Notes: generated from the sequence alone by a model not told the origin. A stretch of DNA of 64,000 bases from Ganoderma boninense (GCA_002900995.3 CM035305.1:4014467-4078466), one strand, 5' to 3'. Positions 23,174-33,445 are shown, counted from the stretch's first letter. A program made the numbers and translations.

Positions 23174-24250
23174 TCACGATCGAGTCTTCTTGTTGAGAGG
23201 GCCAGGAGCGTCGGGATGTGTCGAATGAAACTTTTGCAGCACTTTTGGCGCATTTGCTAGATCCGACACATCTTCCCAGCTATCGTGTTCAGGGCCCCAG
23301 CCCTTCCAGTGAACAAGATACTGCAGTTTCTTCCACCGCCCATACCGACGCGAGTCCAACACTTCCTCCACTTCATACTCCTCCTCTCCTTCCACTTCGA
23401 GAGCTGCGGGTTCAGGGGGATGTCGACCGGGAAGTTGGCTTTCTTTGTGCGGGTGTAGGAGTGTCACATGGAACACTGGGTGGAGCCCCATGTCTTTGGG
23501 GAGCTTGAGCTCGTAAGCCAAGTTGCCCACCTTGCGCTTGACAGGGTACGGGCCAGCGTACCGATCCACCAGCTTCCGAGAGACTCCTGGGACACGGAAG
23601 TTCCTCGTGTCGAGCCACACCTTCTGACCCTCCTGGAACTCTGGAGCAGCGGAGACATAGCGATTGTAGTACTCCTTCATCCGCTCTGCTGCCAGGGTTA
23701 AGGCTGAGGTCGCATCCTCCCTTGCCTGCCGCAACTCCTCTCTTTGTTCATCCGCCGTAGGTACCGTGGTGGATAGCATCGGAACGTGGAACTGAGGTTC
23801 ATAGCCGTACATGAGGTAAAACGGCAAGTACCCTGTGGATGAATGTACACGCGAGTTAAAGCAGTACTCTGCCGTTGGTAGCCACTTGACCCAATCGTCG
23901 CGGCGCCTTGAGCAGTACATCCGTAGGTACACCTCTATCTCCTGGTTCCATCGCTCCGACTGTCCATCCGTCTGCGGGTGGTAGGCTGTGGACAACGCGC
24001 TTTCTATGTCGAGGCCTTTAAGGATTGCACGGAAGAGCTTGCTAGAGAACTGGGGCCCCCAATCAGAGATGATCTTTCGCGGGAGTCCATGTAGACGGAA
24101 CCATTCTCTAATGAAGTTGTCTGCAGTCCCTTCCGTGTCGATCTCCTCGGTGCATGGAATAAGGTGAATCATCTTTCCATGCCGATCAGTGATAAGCTGG
24201 AGCGCGTTGTATCCGTCCACCTCCGGCAGTCCAGTGATAAAGTCACAGGT
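23174..24250 (-). pseudogene. pol: Element B integrase core and chromodomain (severed by C)
   Basis: The minus-strand frame is open for 348 codons. It shows the second catalytic Asp in KIISDWGPQFSSKLF (usual DRG changed to DWG, a CGG to TGG change at a CpG) and the Glu in YHPQTDGQSERWNQEIEVYL. GPYPVKRKVG, HPVFHVTLLH and a chromodomain (EYEVEEVLDSRRYGRWKKLQ, YLVHWKGWGPEHDSWED) follow, ending NKKTRS. The first catalytic Asp lies next to the C insertion (VTCDFITGLP in relatives). Integrase inserts the cDNA; the chromodomain targets chromatin. Confidence 0.92.
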
Positions 24251-24734
24251 TGTTACGGACGTATAGTAAGCAGGCTTACTACAACCATACTTTTCCCTTT
24301 TGATTACTAAAGACCTATTACATTAAGGAGTAACCACGTACATAGCACCCAGGACACAGCACAGGGACCACAGCCCACGGTAACCAAGTACATAGATCAC
24401 AGTACATAGCCCACAGCCCACAGTCCGCAGTCCGCAGTCCACAGCCCGCAGTCCGCAGTCCGCAGTCCACAGCCTTGAACCTATAGTTACAGTCACTACA
24501 TACATAGCCTGAAACCTTAGGATCCTACATGTATATAAGGGGCGACACCTCAGCAGTGACCCCCCAGTTTTCAGTCTCTTGTCTATCTAGCTACTGCTCT
24601 GCGAGCAGTACCTTCATACCCCTACGTCCTCTAGACCTAACAAGTCTAGTATCCAAACTCTAGTCAGTCACTAGTCTTTGGTCTAAACGGCCTAACCTAT
24701 TGAACTGTAAGTCCACTAGGTTAAGGACGTAACA
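24251..24734 (+). repeat. 5' LTR of element C
   Basis: The 484-base LTR starts TGTTACGGACGTATAG and ends GGTTAAGGACGTAACA. A TATA box, TATATAAGG, lies at 24532-24540, followed by a C run and the hairpins described separately. U3 contains a 7-base minisatellite (24411-24474). The two LTRs of C differ largely by one-base indels and few substitutions, consistent with a recent insertion plus sequence errors in the 3' copy. The bases after the LTR do not look like a tRNA primer site; self-priming, known in Tf1/sushi chromoviruses, is possible. Confidence 0.93.
24411..24474 (+). repeat. CAGTCCR/CAGCCCR heptamer minisatellite in LTR C
   Basis: About nine tandem 7-base units, CAGCCCA, CAGTCCG and CAGTCCA, stand in a row just upstream of the core promoter. 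The 3' LTR has the same array at 35577-35640. Such arrays change length readily and could tune the promoter; that role is a guess. Confidence 0.85.
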
Positions 24735-24995
24735 TTAGACTGAAAACTCTGCGCTCCACCTTTTCAGGTGCAGAGAACCCACACCACCAGGGACTGTTGT
24801 TATAGCTGTCGGGAGTGCTAGTCACCCGGAACGACACAAGTAACAAAGTCCAGTCAACAACAGTCTGAGACTGTCGCTATAATAGTCGGGAGTGCCAGTC
24901 ACCCGGAACGACTCAAGAAGCGAAGTCAAGAAGACTACGTCAGGAGACTGTCACTGTAGTGAAGTCTGTATAAAGAAGAACGACGTATAACGTCG
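24592..24995 (+). other. Hairpin array in the R/U5 and leader of element C
   Basis: Starting 52 bases after the TATA box, perfect short inverted repeats follow one another: 24592-24610 (TACTGCTC/GAGCAGTA, loop 3), 24631-24649 (CTAGAC/GTCTAG), 24660-24674 (CTAGT/ACTAG), 24693-24723 (TAACCTA/TAGGTTA), 24747-24775 (CTCTG+CACCT/AGGTG+CAGAG), 24808-24835 and 24885-24912 (two copies of a GTCG...CGAC hairpin), 24860-24874 (ACAGTC/GACTGT, loop 3), 24945-24967 (AGACT+TCACT/AGTGA+AGTCT) and 24981-24995 (CGACG/CGTCG). Being downstream of the TATA box, they would be present in the RNA. Possible roles are packaging, dimerisation or translation control. Confidence 0.65.
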
Positions 24996-25901
24996 AACGG
25001 AACAAGGAAAGAAGGCACCACGGCAGGTCAAGGACAATTCCAACAGGGATCGTCAAAGGGACCAAAGCCAGGAACACACTTTGCCAGATTTGTTGAAGAC
25101 ACGCCGATAAACATTTGGCGAGACACATACGGTCCAGCCAAACCCACAAGGACGTGGCTTCACAGATTCAATAAAGAGAAGACAGAAGTAGTGCCTATAG
25201 AAACCCGTTCCACAGTATCAGTGTTTCCACCACCAGTACCACCCAAAGAAGACGTCAGGCCTGTCATACCAACAGTATATTGGCAGGAGACCCCCACGAG
25301 ATCTAGAACACCGGTATTTGGAAAAAGACAGGTGGACAAGCTCCCGGCAATAAAGGAAGAAAGCCCCGAGCAGTCAGGAACTATTCTCACTCAAACCGAG
25401 GAAGACATCCTCCGACGAGCAAGAATTGAGTTCAAGAAAGACATAGACGGCATCACAGCCAGGACAATCTTAGCAGCTGCAAGAAACACAGTCGGAACAT
25501 CGGTGTCAGGACTATACCACGATCGACAAACCCACAGAAGTCACTCTCATCTTTGGGATTGGATTGAAGTGGTAACCACCAACCTTTCAGAAATCAAAAG
25601 ATCTTCCACCATCGTTGGACGAAGCCACCAACAAGTGAAGGACCTTCTTGAACACCTGAAGGTAGTTGAAAACACCCTACTCCACTGGCAGTTTGAAGAT
25701 TTGGAAAGACTCGTTTGGACTGAAGACCTATTCCACCGATCACTACTCCAGGGAATCGTTACAGCCAAGAACGCATTACACGACCCATCAAACCTCATCG
25801 ACACCAGAGTGCCACAGGAAATCGAAGTCCTTCAACGACTCATTAACGCGGAACGATACTACAGACAACACCTCAATCGTTCCTACATCACCAGTCAATG
25901 A
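24963..25901 (+). CDS. Element C ORF1, unknown protein upstream of gag, no ATG
   Basis: The frame is open from just after a TGA at 24960 to TGA at 25901. The whole frame reads like a protein (THFARFVEDTPINIWRDTYG, VFPPPVPPKEDVRPVIP, LLEHLKVVENTLLHWQFEDL) but has no ATG; the first GTG is at 25191. It may start at a near-cognate codon, be spliced from an upstream ATG, or have lost its start. The C-terminal half is rich in helix-forming residues and could be a coiled coil. Its stop overlaps the gag ATG in ATGA, which favours termination-reinitiation coupling. I do not recognise the protein; it may be an N-terminal piece of Gag. Confidence 0.6.
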   Translation, partial: SLYKEERRITSNGTRKEGTTAGQGQFQQGSSKGPKPGTHFARFVEDTPINIWRDTYGPAKPTRTWLHRFNKEKTEVVPIETRSTVSVFPPPVPPKEDVRPVIPTVYWQETPTRSRTPVFGKRQVDKLPAIKEESPEQSGTILTQTEEDILRRARIEFKKDIDGITARTILAAARNTVGTSVSGLYHDRQTHRSHSHLWDWIEVVTTNLSEIKRSSTIVGRSHQQVKDLLEHLKVVENTLLHWQFEDLERLVWTEDLFHRSLLQGIVTAKNALHDPSNLIDTRVPQEIEVLQRLINAERYYRQHLNRSYITSQ

Positions 25902-27898
25902 GCCTAGAGTGTATCGGATTCCAACACGCATTCGATACCAAAACTCAAAGAGACTGTCATCGAAATCCATCATCACTCACAAAGAAGTGGGAATCGTGTG
26001 AAAATCTACTGTGTCCACAACGATATCAACGGATCAAGGTAGAAACCAAACTAGGAGGATCACTCAGAACCCCCCAGCCAAGTCAGGAAGGACCAGTCAA
26101 AGCAAAGAATCCATACGGTAAATTTCCGGAAATACTTCCATCACTTAGGACCCCGAAAGGAAGTCCAATCTCAACAACTCCCAAGAATCCCCTGGGTAAC
26201 AAGTCTAAGGATCCTCAGGAGTCGGAAGTTGAAGAAGAAGGAAGTGAAGAAGGAGTTGAAGACGAAGCTGAGGAAGGTCAGGAACCATCCACTGAAGGCA
26301 AAGGAAAGAAGCCAGAGCAAGAACCCGAACCAAAACCCATGGATACAGGAAAGCCACAACAGGTTGTGGAACTTGAATATCGAGTCCACTGGAATGGAAT
26401 CGACTACCATGGATTCATGGACCCGGAACAACCGAAAGCCTTTGAAAAAGAACTATCGAGCTTGGGAATCAAAAAGGAAGATGAAGACAAGTTCGCAGAC
26501 CTCATGCTCAGAAACTCGCACCAATACCCATTCGCTGACCGACTCCAATTCCGAGGTATCGGAAAATTTAGTCGGCCAGCAGACACAACACCTACACCCG
26601 CCGAAAGTGCCAGTGCGGCATTTGGATCGATCATACCACCCAAACCGTTCTCACAATGGTCACTCTCTGTACAAACAGGTTCTTCTAAGAAATCACCTCC
26701 TGAAAATCCCAAGGATGAAGTGGGTAAGGACGACGATGATTCTAGAGAAGATAGAGATACAGGAGGATCAGGCGGAGGAGATGGAGGTGACGATATGCCG
26801 AACCCACATGGAAACGGAGGAGGACCAGGTGGACCAGGTGGACCAGGTGGAGGTGGGCCAGGTGGACCAGGTGGAGGTGAGCCAGGAGGACCAGGAGGAG
26901 GTGGACCAGCCGGACCGCAGTACCTTGCAGTCCCCAATGCCCAACCTCAAAGAGGAAGAGTCAAGATCAAGGAACCTGAGATCTTTAATGGAGACAGGAA
27001 CAAGCTCGAAGGATTCCTTGACCAACTATTCCTCGTATTCATGGGAGACCCCGACAAGTATGGCACAGACAGGGCGAAGGTCGCATACGCATTATCCTAT
27101 CTTGGAGAAGGAGACATCAAATACTGGAAGAAGCATCAGGTCGACAAGATACGGGATGATCCTCGAAATATGCCAACCTGGAAGGACTTTGAGGCTCTCC
27201 TTCGCACCTCATACACGCCACTCAACCAAACCGATAATGCTATGTTGGACCTCGAAGAACTATCCCTTGAAGACTTCAACGACATCCATGCCTTCAATGC
27301 ACAGTTCAACACCCTCATCAAGTACAGTCACATCCTTGATGGACAAATCAGCATGTCATACTACCGGAATGCCCTACCATCGTGGATCCGAAACAAGATC
27401 TCCACATCATTCCCACTCCCAACCAACATTTGGGACTGGATCGGCCGAGCCACAGAAATCTATGAACAAGGCCTCATCAATCGAAAGATTGATGGAAACC
27501 TTTGCAGGCGTAAGCCTAGGCGCAAGACCACGCAAGCGAAAGTTCAACGAAATATCCGTGACTCCTCCGAGAAGCCCGACACGACCGACACTAGCGCTAC
27601 AGCCAACGTAAACAAGATGACGTTGCAAGAGCGCTCAAGACACCTGCAGCAGAACTTATGCTTCTTTTGCCACAAACAAGGACATCAGGCCAAAGAATGT
27701 CCAAATAGAGCTAAGGGAGGTAAACCAGGGCGACGAGTCAACCGAAAGGTTAGACAAATCGTCACTGAAGATTCAGAAGCAGGTGAAGGAGACGATGAAA
27801 GCGACTCTGAGAAGTCGACAGGAGAGCCGAGTGAAGATGATGAATACCAGGTAGAAGTGATCCAACAGGACTTTGACCCGGACGAAACGGATTTTTGA
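25898..27898 (+). CDS. gag: Gag polyprotein of element C
   Basis: The 666-residue Gag packages the RNA. It starts at the ATG in the ATGA overlap with ORF1. The N-terminal third is acidic and Lys/Pro/Glu-rich; a chromo-like piece (ELEYRVHWNGIDYHGFMDPE) sits near residue 155. A Gly/Pro tract (repeats of GGPGGPGGG, roughly residues 305-345) separates it from the capsid-like domain (EIFNGDRNKLEGFLDQLFLV, YALSYLGEGDIKYW, ALLRTSYTPLNQTDNAMLDL). The knuckle CFFCHKQGHQAKECPN is complete. It ends in an acidic tail at GAT TTT TGA. Pol overlaps in the -1 frame at that stop (GGA TTT TTG), so Pol is probably made by -1 slippage on the T run. Confidence 0.9.
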   Translation: MSLECIGFQHAFDTKTQRDCHRNPSSLTKKWESCENLLCPQRYQRIKVETKLGGSLRTPQPSQEGPVKAKNPYGKFPEILPSLRTPKGSPISTTPKNPLGNKSKDPQESEVEEEGSEEGVEDEAEEGQEPSTEGKGKKPEQEPEPKPMDTGKPQQVVELEYRVHWNGIDYHGFMDPEQPKAFEKELSSLGIKKEDEDKFADLMLRNSHQYPFADRLQFRGIGKFSRPADTTPTPAESASAAFGSIIPPKPFSQWSLSVQTGSSKKSPPENPKDEVGKDDDDSREDRDTGGSGGGDGGDDMPNPHGNGGGPGGPGGPGGGGPGGPGGGEPGGPGGGGPAGPQYLAVPNAQPQRGRVKIKEPEIFNGDRNKLEGFLDQLFLVFMGDPDKYGTDRAKVAYALSYLGEGDIKYWKKHQVDKIRDDPRNMPTWKDFEALLRTSYTPLNQTDNAMLDLEELSLEDFNDIHAFNAQFNTLIKYSHILDGQISMSYYRNALPSWIRNKISTSFPLPTNIWDWIGRATEIYEQGLINRKIDGNLCRRKPRRKTTQAKVQRNIRDSSEKPDTTDTSATANVNKMTLQERSRHLQQNLCFFCHKQGHQAKECPNRAKGGKPGRRVNRKVRQIVTEDSEAGEGDDESDSEKSTGEPSEDDEYQVEVIQQDFDPDETDF

Positions 27899-30800
27899 AC
27901 AGACAGGCAGATTCAACGCCTGACCTGTCTGACCGAAACTCCCACCATGTAAACCTTGTAACCAATACACAACGGCGCAGGAACGCCATGTTGATACCTG
28001 GTTACATTGAGGTGGGAGGTAAAGCCGTTGAAGTCAAAGCCCTTATCGACACTGGAGCAGAAGCTATCATCATCAACTCGAAACTAGTGGAGCAGTACAA
28101 CCTACCAACTGTCAGATTGCCAAGAGCGCTTACATTTCGTAATGCGGATGACAGTGTGAACAAAAAAGGGAATATCACCCACCGAGTCGAAGGAAAATTC
28201 AGAGTCAAGAACCAACGACTACCGACTCGATGGTACATAGCAGACCTGGGAAGAGATGACATCATCCTGGGGATGCCATGGATCCGAAGATATAATCCCA
28301 CCATTGACTGGCAAAGTGGTCGAGTCAAATTCGACCCCCAAACCATTCAAAAGGAACAGAAGATATACCAGTATCAACAGACACACAATCCCCCGAATGG
28401 AACATTATGGGGATTACCAGGAACAACACCAGTACAAGACTTGGTAGTCTCTTATATTGAAGCCCCAATAGAGGAAATTGAGGACGATCAACTAACTCAT
28501 AACCCTTCAAAGGTGCTCAAATACTTGTGGGATAATGCTGCAAACCTACGCAAAACAACAATATCCACGGAAATTGCCATTGCAGCCAACCAAGGAAAGC
28601 AAGAGATACCACTATCGGAACTCGTACCTGACTATGCTCAAGGATTTACCAAGGTATTCGAAAAGAGAGCAGCAGAACGATTTCCACCAACACGCCCATG
28701 GGACCACAAAATCGAATTTAACCCAGAAAAGAACCTGCAAAATAAGAAGTGGGGAAAGATATATCCGCTAACTCTAACCGAAAAAGAGGAGCTACGCAAA
28801 TTCGTAGATGAAAATCTGGCAAAAGGATTCATCCGAAGATCTGAATCACCCTTTGCCTCGCCATTTTTCTTTGTTTCAAAGAAAGACGGAACACTATGAC
28901 CCATTCAAGACTATCGAGCCCTCAATGATATCACGGTTAAGAATGCCTATCCCTTACCACTACCGGATAATCTGACAAATCAAATCGGTAATGCAGGAAT
29001 ATTCACCAAATTCGATGTAAGAGCGGGATACAACAACATCAGAATCCGAGATGGTGATCAACACAAAGCAGCATTCATCACACCATTAGGACTGTTTGAA
29101 CCAATGGTCATGTTCTTCGGATTATGTAACGCACCCGCCACATTCCAGACAATGATGGACACCATCTTCCAAGACCTACTCCGGGAAGGATGGATGATCA
29201 TTTACATGGATGACATCCTCATTTTCTCAGAAGAAATGGAAGAACACCGAAAACGAACTTGCCGAGTATTAGAACGACTTCAGCAACACGACTTGTACTT
29301 GAAACCAGAAAAGTGCAAATTCGAAGTTCCAGAAGTGGAATTCCTCGGAGCCATTATCAGCAAGGGACGAATCGCAATGGACCCTGTCAAACTCAAAGCC
29401 ATACATGAATGGCCGTCACCCAAAACAGTCAAACAGGTCCAATCATTTTTAGGATTTGGAAACTTCTACCGAAGATTCATTCGAAACTATTCGACCATTG
29501 CCAAACCCTTAACCGAATTGACTAAGAAGGATAACCCCTGGAAATGGGAACCCGAACATGAACAAGCCTTCCAGGAACTAAAATGTCAATTCACACAAGA
29601 ACCCGTCCTTCAAATTCCTGACCCACATGCACCATTTCAATTGGAATGTGATGCGTCAGGAGTAGCCACAGGAGCCGTACTCCGACAACAAGATGCAAAT
29701 GGAATATGGCACCCATGTGCATACCTGTCCAAGTCATTCACTGAAGCCGAACGGAACTACCAAATCTATGAGAGGGAACTACTCTCGATCATCAGAGCAT
29801 TCGAAGCATGGAGACACTTCTTACAAGGGTCTCCACACCCCATCGAAATTCTGACTGATCACAAGAACCTCACGTACTTCAAATCTCTCAAAAGGTGAAC
29901 CGCCGACAAGCCCGATGGAAAATCTTCTTGGACACCTTCAATTACAAATTGAAGTACAACCCTGGAAAAGAACTGGTCCAGGCCGACGCTCTGTCCAGGA
30001 GGCCAGACCATGACAGGGGGGAAAATGACAACGAAGACGTCATCCTACTCAAAGAGGAAGTATTTGCGAAGGCTGTCAATGTGGAACTCCAGGAAAGAAT
30101 CCGCAGCAACAAGGCCCGAGACCCGCAGTTGATTGACCTACTAACCAGTAAAGGCAAAATTCAACAACGCCCAGGCTTTGGCAAACCAGAAGACTGGACC
30201 GATGATGAAGGCATCCTCCTATACAAGGATAAAGTATATGTGCCACCTGATGATAATCTCCGCCGAGACATCGTCAAGATGCATCATGAGCCAGTACACA
30301 TGGCCCATCCTGGAATCCAGAAGACAAAGGACCTAGTAAAACGGGAATATTACTGGGATGGAATGAGTCAATTCATCTCCAACTACGTCCGAGGATGTGC
30401 CACATGCCAAACAACTAAAGTTCGAACAAATCCGACCAAGGCACCACTCATGCCGATCCCACACAGCGGCAACACGGAACCTTTCCAAGTCATCACCATG
30501 GATTACATTACGGACCTACCTCCCACGGAGGATGGATATGATGCAATCCAGGTCGTAGTAGACCATGACGTCACCAAAGCAGTGGTTCTAAGCCCATGCA
30601 CAAAACAAATCACAGCCATGGGAGCAGCAAAACTACTATGGAAGGACACATTCAGTCACTACGGACTCCCACAGAAAATCATCTCCGACCGAGGACCGCA
30701 ATTCGCCGCACAAGCATTCCGAGAACTTCACGAAGTACTTGGAATCCAGACTTCATTAAGCACAGCCTATCACCCGCAGACGGATGGACAAACGGAACGT

Positions 30801-31541
30801 GTCAATCAGGAAATTGACCTAGACCTGCGGATCTATTGTGCCAACAACCCGGACAAATGGGCAGACTTCTTACCGGCTTGGGCATTCGCACACAACCAGC
30901 GAACCCATTCATCCACCGGCAAATCCCCATTTGAACTCCTATATGGATACCAACCAAAGGGCATAGGAACCGTTCGAAGCAACATAAAACACCCAAGCAC
31001 GGAGGAACGTCTCACAGAACTCCGACAAGACCGAGAGAATACCATAGCCTCACATGCACAGGCAGCAATGGCTATGACCCGATACTCAGCAGCGGCACCA
31101 GTAAACTTCGAGAAGGGAGATAAGGTACTTCTCGAGAACACCAATCTCAAATTGCCTTATCCATACCGAAAGCTAGCACCAAAACGGGAAGGACCATTTA
31201 CCATCACAGAGGTACTAGGTCCGGTCACATTCAAACTAGGTCTTCCAAAGAAGTGGAAGATTCACCCAGTGTTCCATGCGGCACTACTCACGCCGTACAG
31301 GACTACAAAGGAACATGGTCCAGACCTTCCTAGACCTCCACCAGACCTAGTCGAAGGAGAACCAGAACATGAAGTAGAAGCCATAATCAATCACCGAAGG
31401 ACCGGTCGAAATAAACGGCTGCAATACCTTGTATCTTGGAAGGGATGGGAATCCTTTGAGAATTCGTGGGAACCTGCATCGAATCTGAAGAATGCACCAG
31501 ATATTCTCAAAGATTACAAGAAGAAACACCGATTGAAGTAA
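27895..31541 (+). pseudogene. pol: Pol of element C: protease, RT, RNase H, integrase, chromodomain
   Basis: Protease has VKALIDTGAEAIIINSKLVE and DIILGMPWIRRYNPTIDW. RT shows [30 protein letters not shown] and the active site [14 protein letters not shown]. RNase H has [32 protein letters not shown] and [10 protein letters not shown]. Integrase follows with a HHEPVHMAHPG...CATCQTTK zinc module, catalytic Asp (ITMDYITDLPP), Asp (IISDRGPQFAAQAF) and Glu (YHPQTDGQTERVNQEI). The chromodomain is HEVEAIINHRRTGRNKRLQ, YLVSWKGWESFENSWEP. Two lesions exist: TGA at 28897-28899 (Arg CGA in a normal [13 protein letters not shown]) and a one-base loss in the A run near 29890-29894. Otherwise all catalytic residues are present. 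Confidence 0.92.
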
Positions 31542-31587
31542 TCACAGCAGTACAATCCCTTCCACCATCATCATCACACACCCTGAC

Positions 31588-31944
31588 ATGGCCGCCAACA
31601 ACACCGTCTTCTACTACTACAGTATCACCGTCACCTACCACGACCCGGAAGACGAGGAACGGCCTTTCTACCAAAACGGGTCCTACTGGACCCGACGACG
31701 GATCACCTTTGGACCCGACGCTGACCACAACGAAGTCCTTATGGACTTCATGAACGACAAACTCGACTCGGTAGAACTCAGATGGGTTTACCGGTGCTTG
31801 CGGATTCGATTCCCGCAAGCCTACCATGAGTTTCAAGAAACTCAGCGACTCCGACTATGGAGACGCTACCGGCCCCATGCACCGTGGGCAAGGTGGTACC
31901 TGCAAGAACTCCGTGCCCACCGTCATACTTCCCGAGACCATTAA
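31588..31944 (+). CDS. Accessory ORF C-a, unknown 118-residue basic protein
   Basis: It is the first ORF after pol, 46 bases downstream, with a good start context (GACATGGCC). The product begins MAANNTVFYYYSITVTYHDP and its second half is basic and aromatic (WVYRCLRIRFPQAYHEFQET, then LRLWRRYRPHAPWARW). The block RxRFPxAYxxFxET reappears in the ORF at 32762 (RRKFPEAYQRYRET), so the two are paralogues. I do not recognise the family. How a post-pol ORF would be translated is unclear; a spliced or separate mRNA is needed. Confidence 0.6.
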   Translation: MAANNTVFYYYSITVTYHDPEDEERPFYQNGSYWTRRRITFGPDADHNEVLMDFMNDKLDSVELRWVYRCLRIRFPQAYHEFQETQRLRLWRRYRPHAPWARWYLQELRAHRHTSRDH

Positions 31945-32024
31945 AAGGAGGTCAAACCCGTTCACAAGTAAGCATCGCCTCACCAAACACACCTCCTCAC
32001 ACATCACCACCATCACTTAACAAC

Positions 32025-32198
32025 ATGTTCTTCGTCCTCGTCCTCTTCATCGCCGCTGTCCTCGGCACCCAGGCCATCGCCTTCGTCGCCGTCATTTACC
32101 TTTACAAGGAGCTGCAAAAGTACGACGAACGGCGCCTCATCCACGATAAAGCCCAAAAAGTTGACGACAATACAGCCACTTGGGGCTGGGGCAACTAG
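32025..32198 (+). CDS. Accessory ORF C-b, 57-residue single-pass membrane protein
   Basis: The ATG at 32025 starts a strongly hydrophobic stretch, MFFVLVLFIAAVLGTQAIAF followed by VAVIYLY, one 27-residue membrane helix or uncleaved signal anchor. A charged tail follows (KELQKYDERRLIHDKAQK), ending WGWGN. The frame is also open upstream to about 31857. Immediately downstream, in the -1 frame, an acidic stretch (DPTNNSDDDSDDD) joins over a predicted intron to a further 68-residue frame, so the real protein could be longer if one base is missing at the TAG. An integral membrane protein after pol recalls the env position of retroviruses, but nothing shows fusion or receptor function. Confidence 0.55.
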   Translation: MFFVLVLFIAAVLGTQAIAFVAVIYLYKELQKYDERRLIHDKAQKVDDNTATWGWGN

Positions 32199-32490
32199 AC
32201 CCCACCAACAACTCCGACGACGACTCCGACGACGGTAAGACTTTTAAATACATCATATAATAATTATACTAATAAATACTAGTGTAGATGGACTGATTTC
32301 CCCGCCATCTACTCCGTACCTCGCTCCTGTCCCGCTCCCTTTTGTACCAGATCTTGAATGGCTTTGTATTAATGGTAGTTACTATTCGACTCCTTTCGGA
32401 CTACAAGTATGGAACTATATTGAATTAGACACATATGTAGACCCGGAAGTGTACATCTCGCTTGCAGTCGATTCGTTTTTAGTTTTTTAA
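32165..32490 (+). CDS. Predicted spliced segment downstream of C-b (intron 32235-32287)
   Basis: The donor GTAAGA at 32235 and acceptor TAG at 32287 bound a 53-base AT-rich stretch with a TACTAAT-like branch site near 32268, all typical of this fungus. Splicing joins SDDDSDD with DGLISPPSTPYLAPVPLPFV and keeps the frame open to TAA at 32488-32490. The frame upstream of the donor is open only from 32165 and has no ATG, so either an upstream exon supplies the start or one base is missing at the stop of the membrane ORF. Introns in retroelements imply regulated splicing, because genomic RNA must keep them. Confidence 0.45.
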
Positions 32491-32761
32491 TTATTACAAT
32501 CTCAAGGGAATCGTTTCCTCTGAAAAGATTTATTCGAACCAAAAGGGAAGATGTTTGGTATTTGCGCCTGTCCAGCAAATCCCAAGTAGGAGAAAAGAAG
32601 AACCATCAACAGTGGAAGGCTGTAAAGAAGAATCCCAAGAACCAGAACACAGCATACACAGCCAACTGCAGAAATCCACAGCCAACTACAAGTATCCTGT
32701 GTAACAGCATAAAAGCCACAAAGACCCTGGACAACCAGCCAGAACAACCACCCTCCACTGC

Positions 32762-33082
32762 ATGAAGGCACATGGGCGCAATAAGCCTACCAACATGCAC
32801 TGCATCCACGTCCTCCAACCAGAAATGGTTCAAATTACTGCGACAACGCCCCAAGGAGAACGATACACAGTCGTCTTTCTCCAGGACGAATACACCAACT
32901 CCGCAACCTTTGAGGACCTTGACGATCTATCAATGTATCCAGAAATCATACGAACCAAAGTCCACAGCAGGCTTAGACGCAAGTTCCCTGAGGCCTACCA
33001 ACGATACAGGGAAACTGGACTGTTCCTACCATATGCATATGTCTTTGTCAGACATCCACCTCACCAACGAATTCACGACTGA
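32762..33082 (+). CDS. Accessory ORF C-c, paralogue of C-a
   Basis: The 106-residue product starts MKAHGRNKPTNMHCIHVLQP; a second in-frame ATG lies at 32795. The core is QITATTPQGERYTVVFLQDE, then VHSRLRRKFPEAYQRYRET. It resembles C-a in order: a beta-rich N-terminal part, a short acidic linker and the RRxFPxAYxxxxET motif. The A-rich tract before it (32540-32760) has an ATAAAAG motif near 32708 that could be a local promoter. Function unknown. Confidence 0.55.
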   Translation: MKAHGRNKPTNMHCIHVLQPEMVQITATTPQGERYTVVFLQDEYTNSATFEDLDDLSMYPEIIRTKVHSRLRRKFPEAYQRYRETGLFLPYAYVFVRHPPHQRIHD

Positions 33083-33445
33083 ATCGACTCTACCCAAACC
33101 CAAGTGAAACACGACTTCATTTGGGAATGGAAGTCCCCAAAGGGATGCTCATAATCCAAATACCTATATGTAGTTATATGTGTATTAGGTTTGGACCAGA
33201 TAGCTATGCACAATCACCAGAAGCCGTGTACCGCCTCAACTACACCGCAGAAGCAACGGCAAGGCAACAAACCCTATTACAGGAACCACAGCAACCGCAG
33301 GCCAAGGCGATGAAAACATAGCCATGGGCACTGCAGTATGGAAGGGTATAAGTAAGGGACGAAGGATGCACCAACATCCCCATCCCCCACTACTCATACC
33401 ACTACCACTCCACTACCCACACCACCACAACTCACTCAGTTGACC

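Noticed and set aside
26404..26937. Antisense Pro/Gly-rich frame opposite the Gag of element C
   Set aside because: It is the shadow of the Gly/Pro tract on the other strand; the sense frame has a zinc knuckle and fits Gag.
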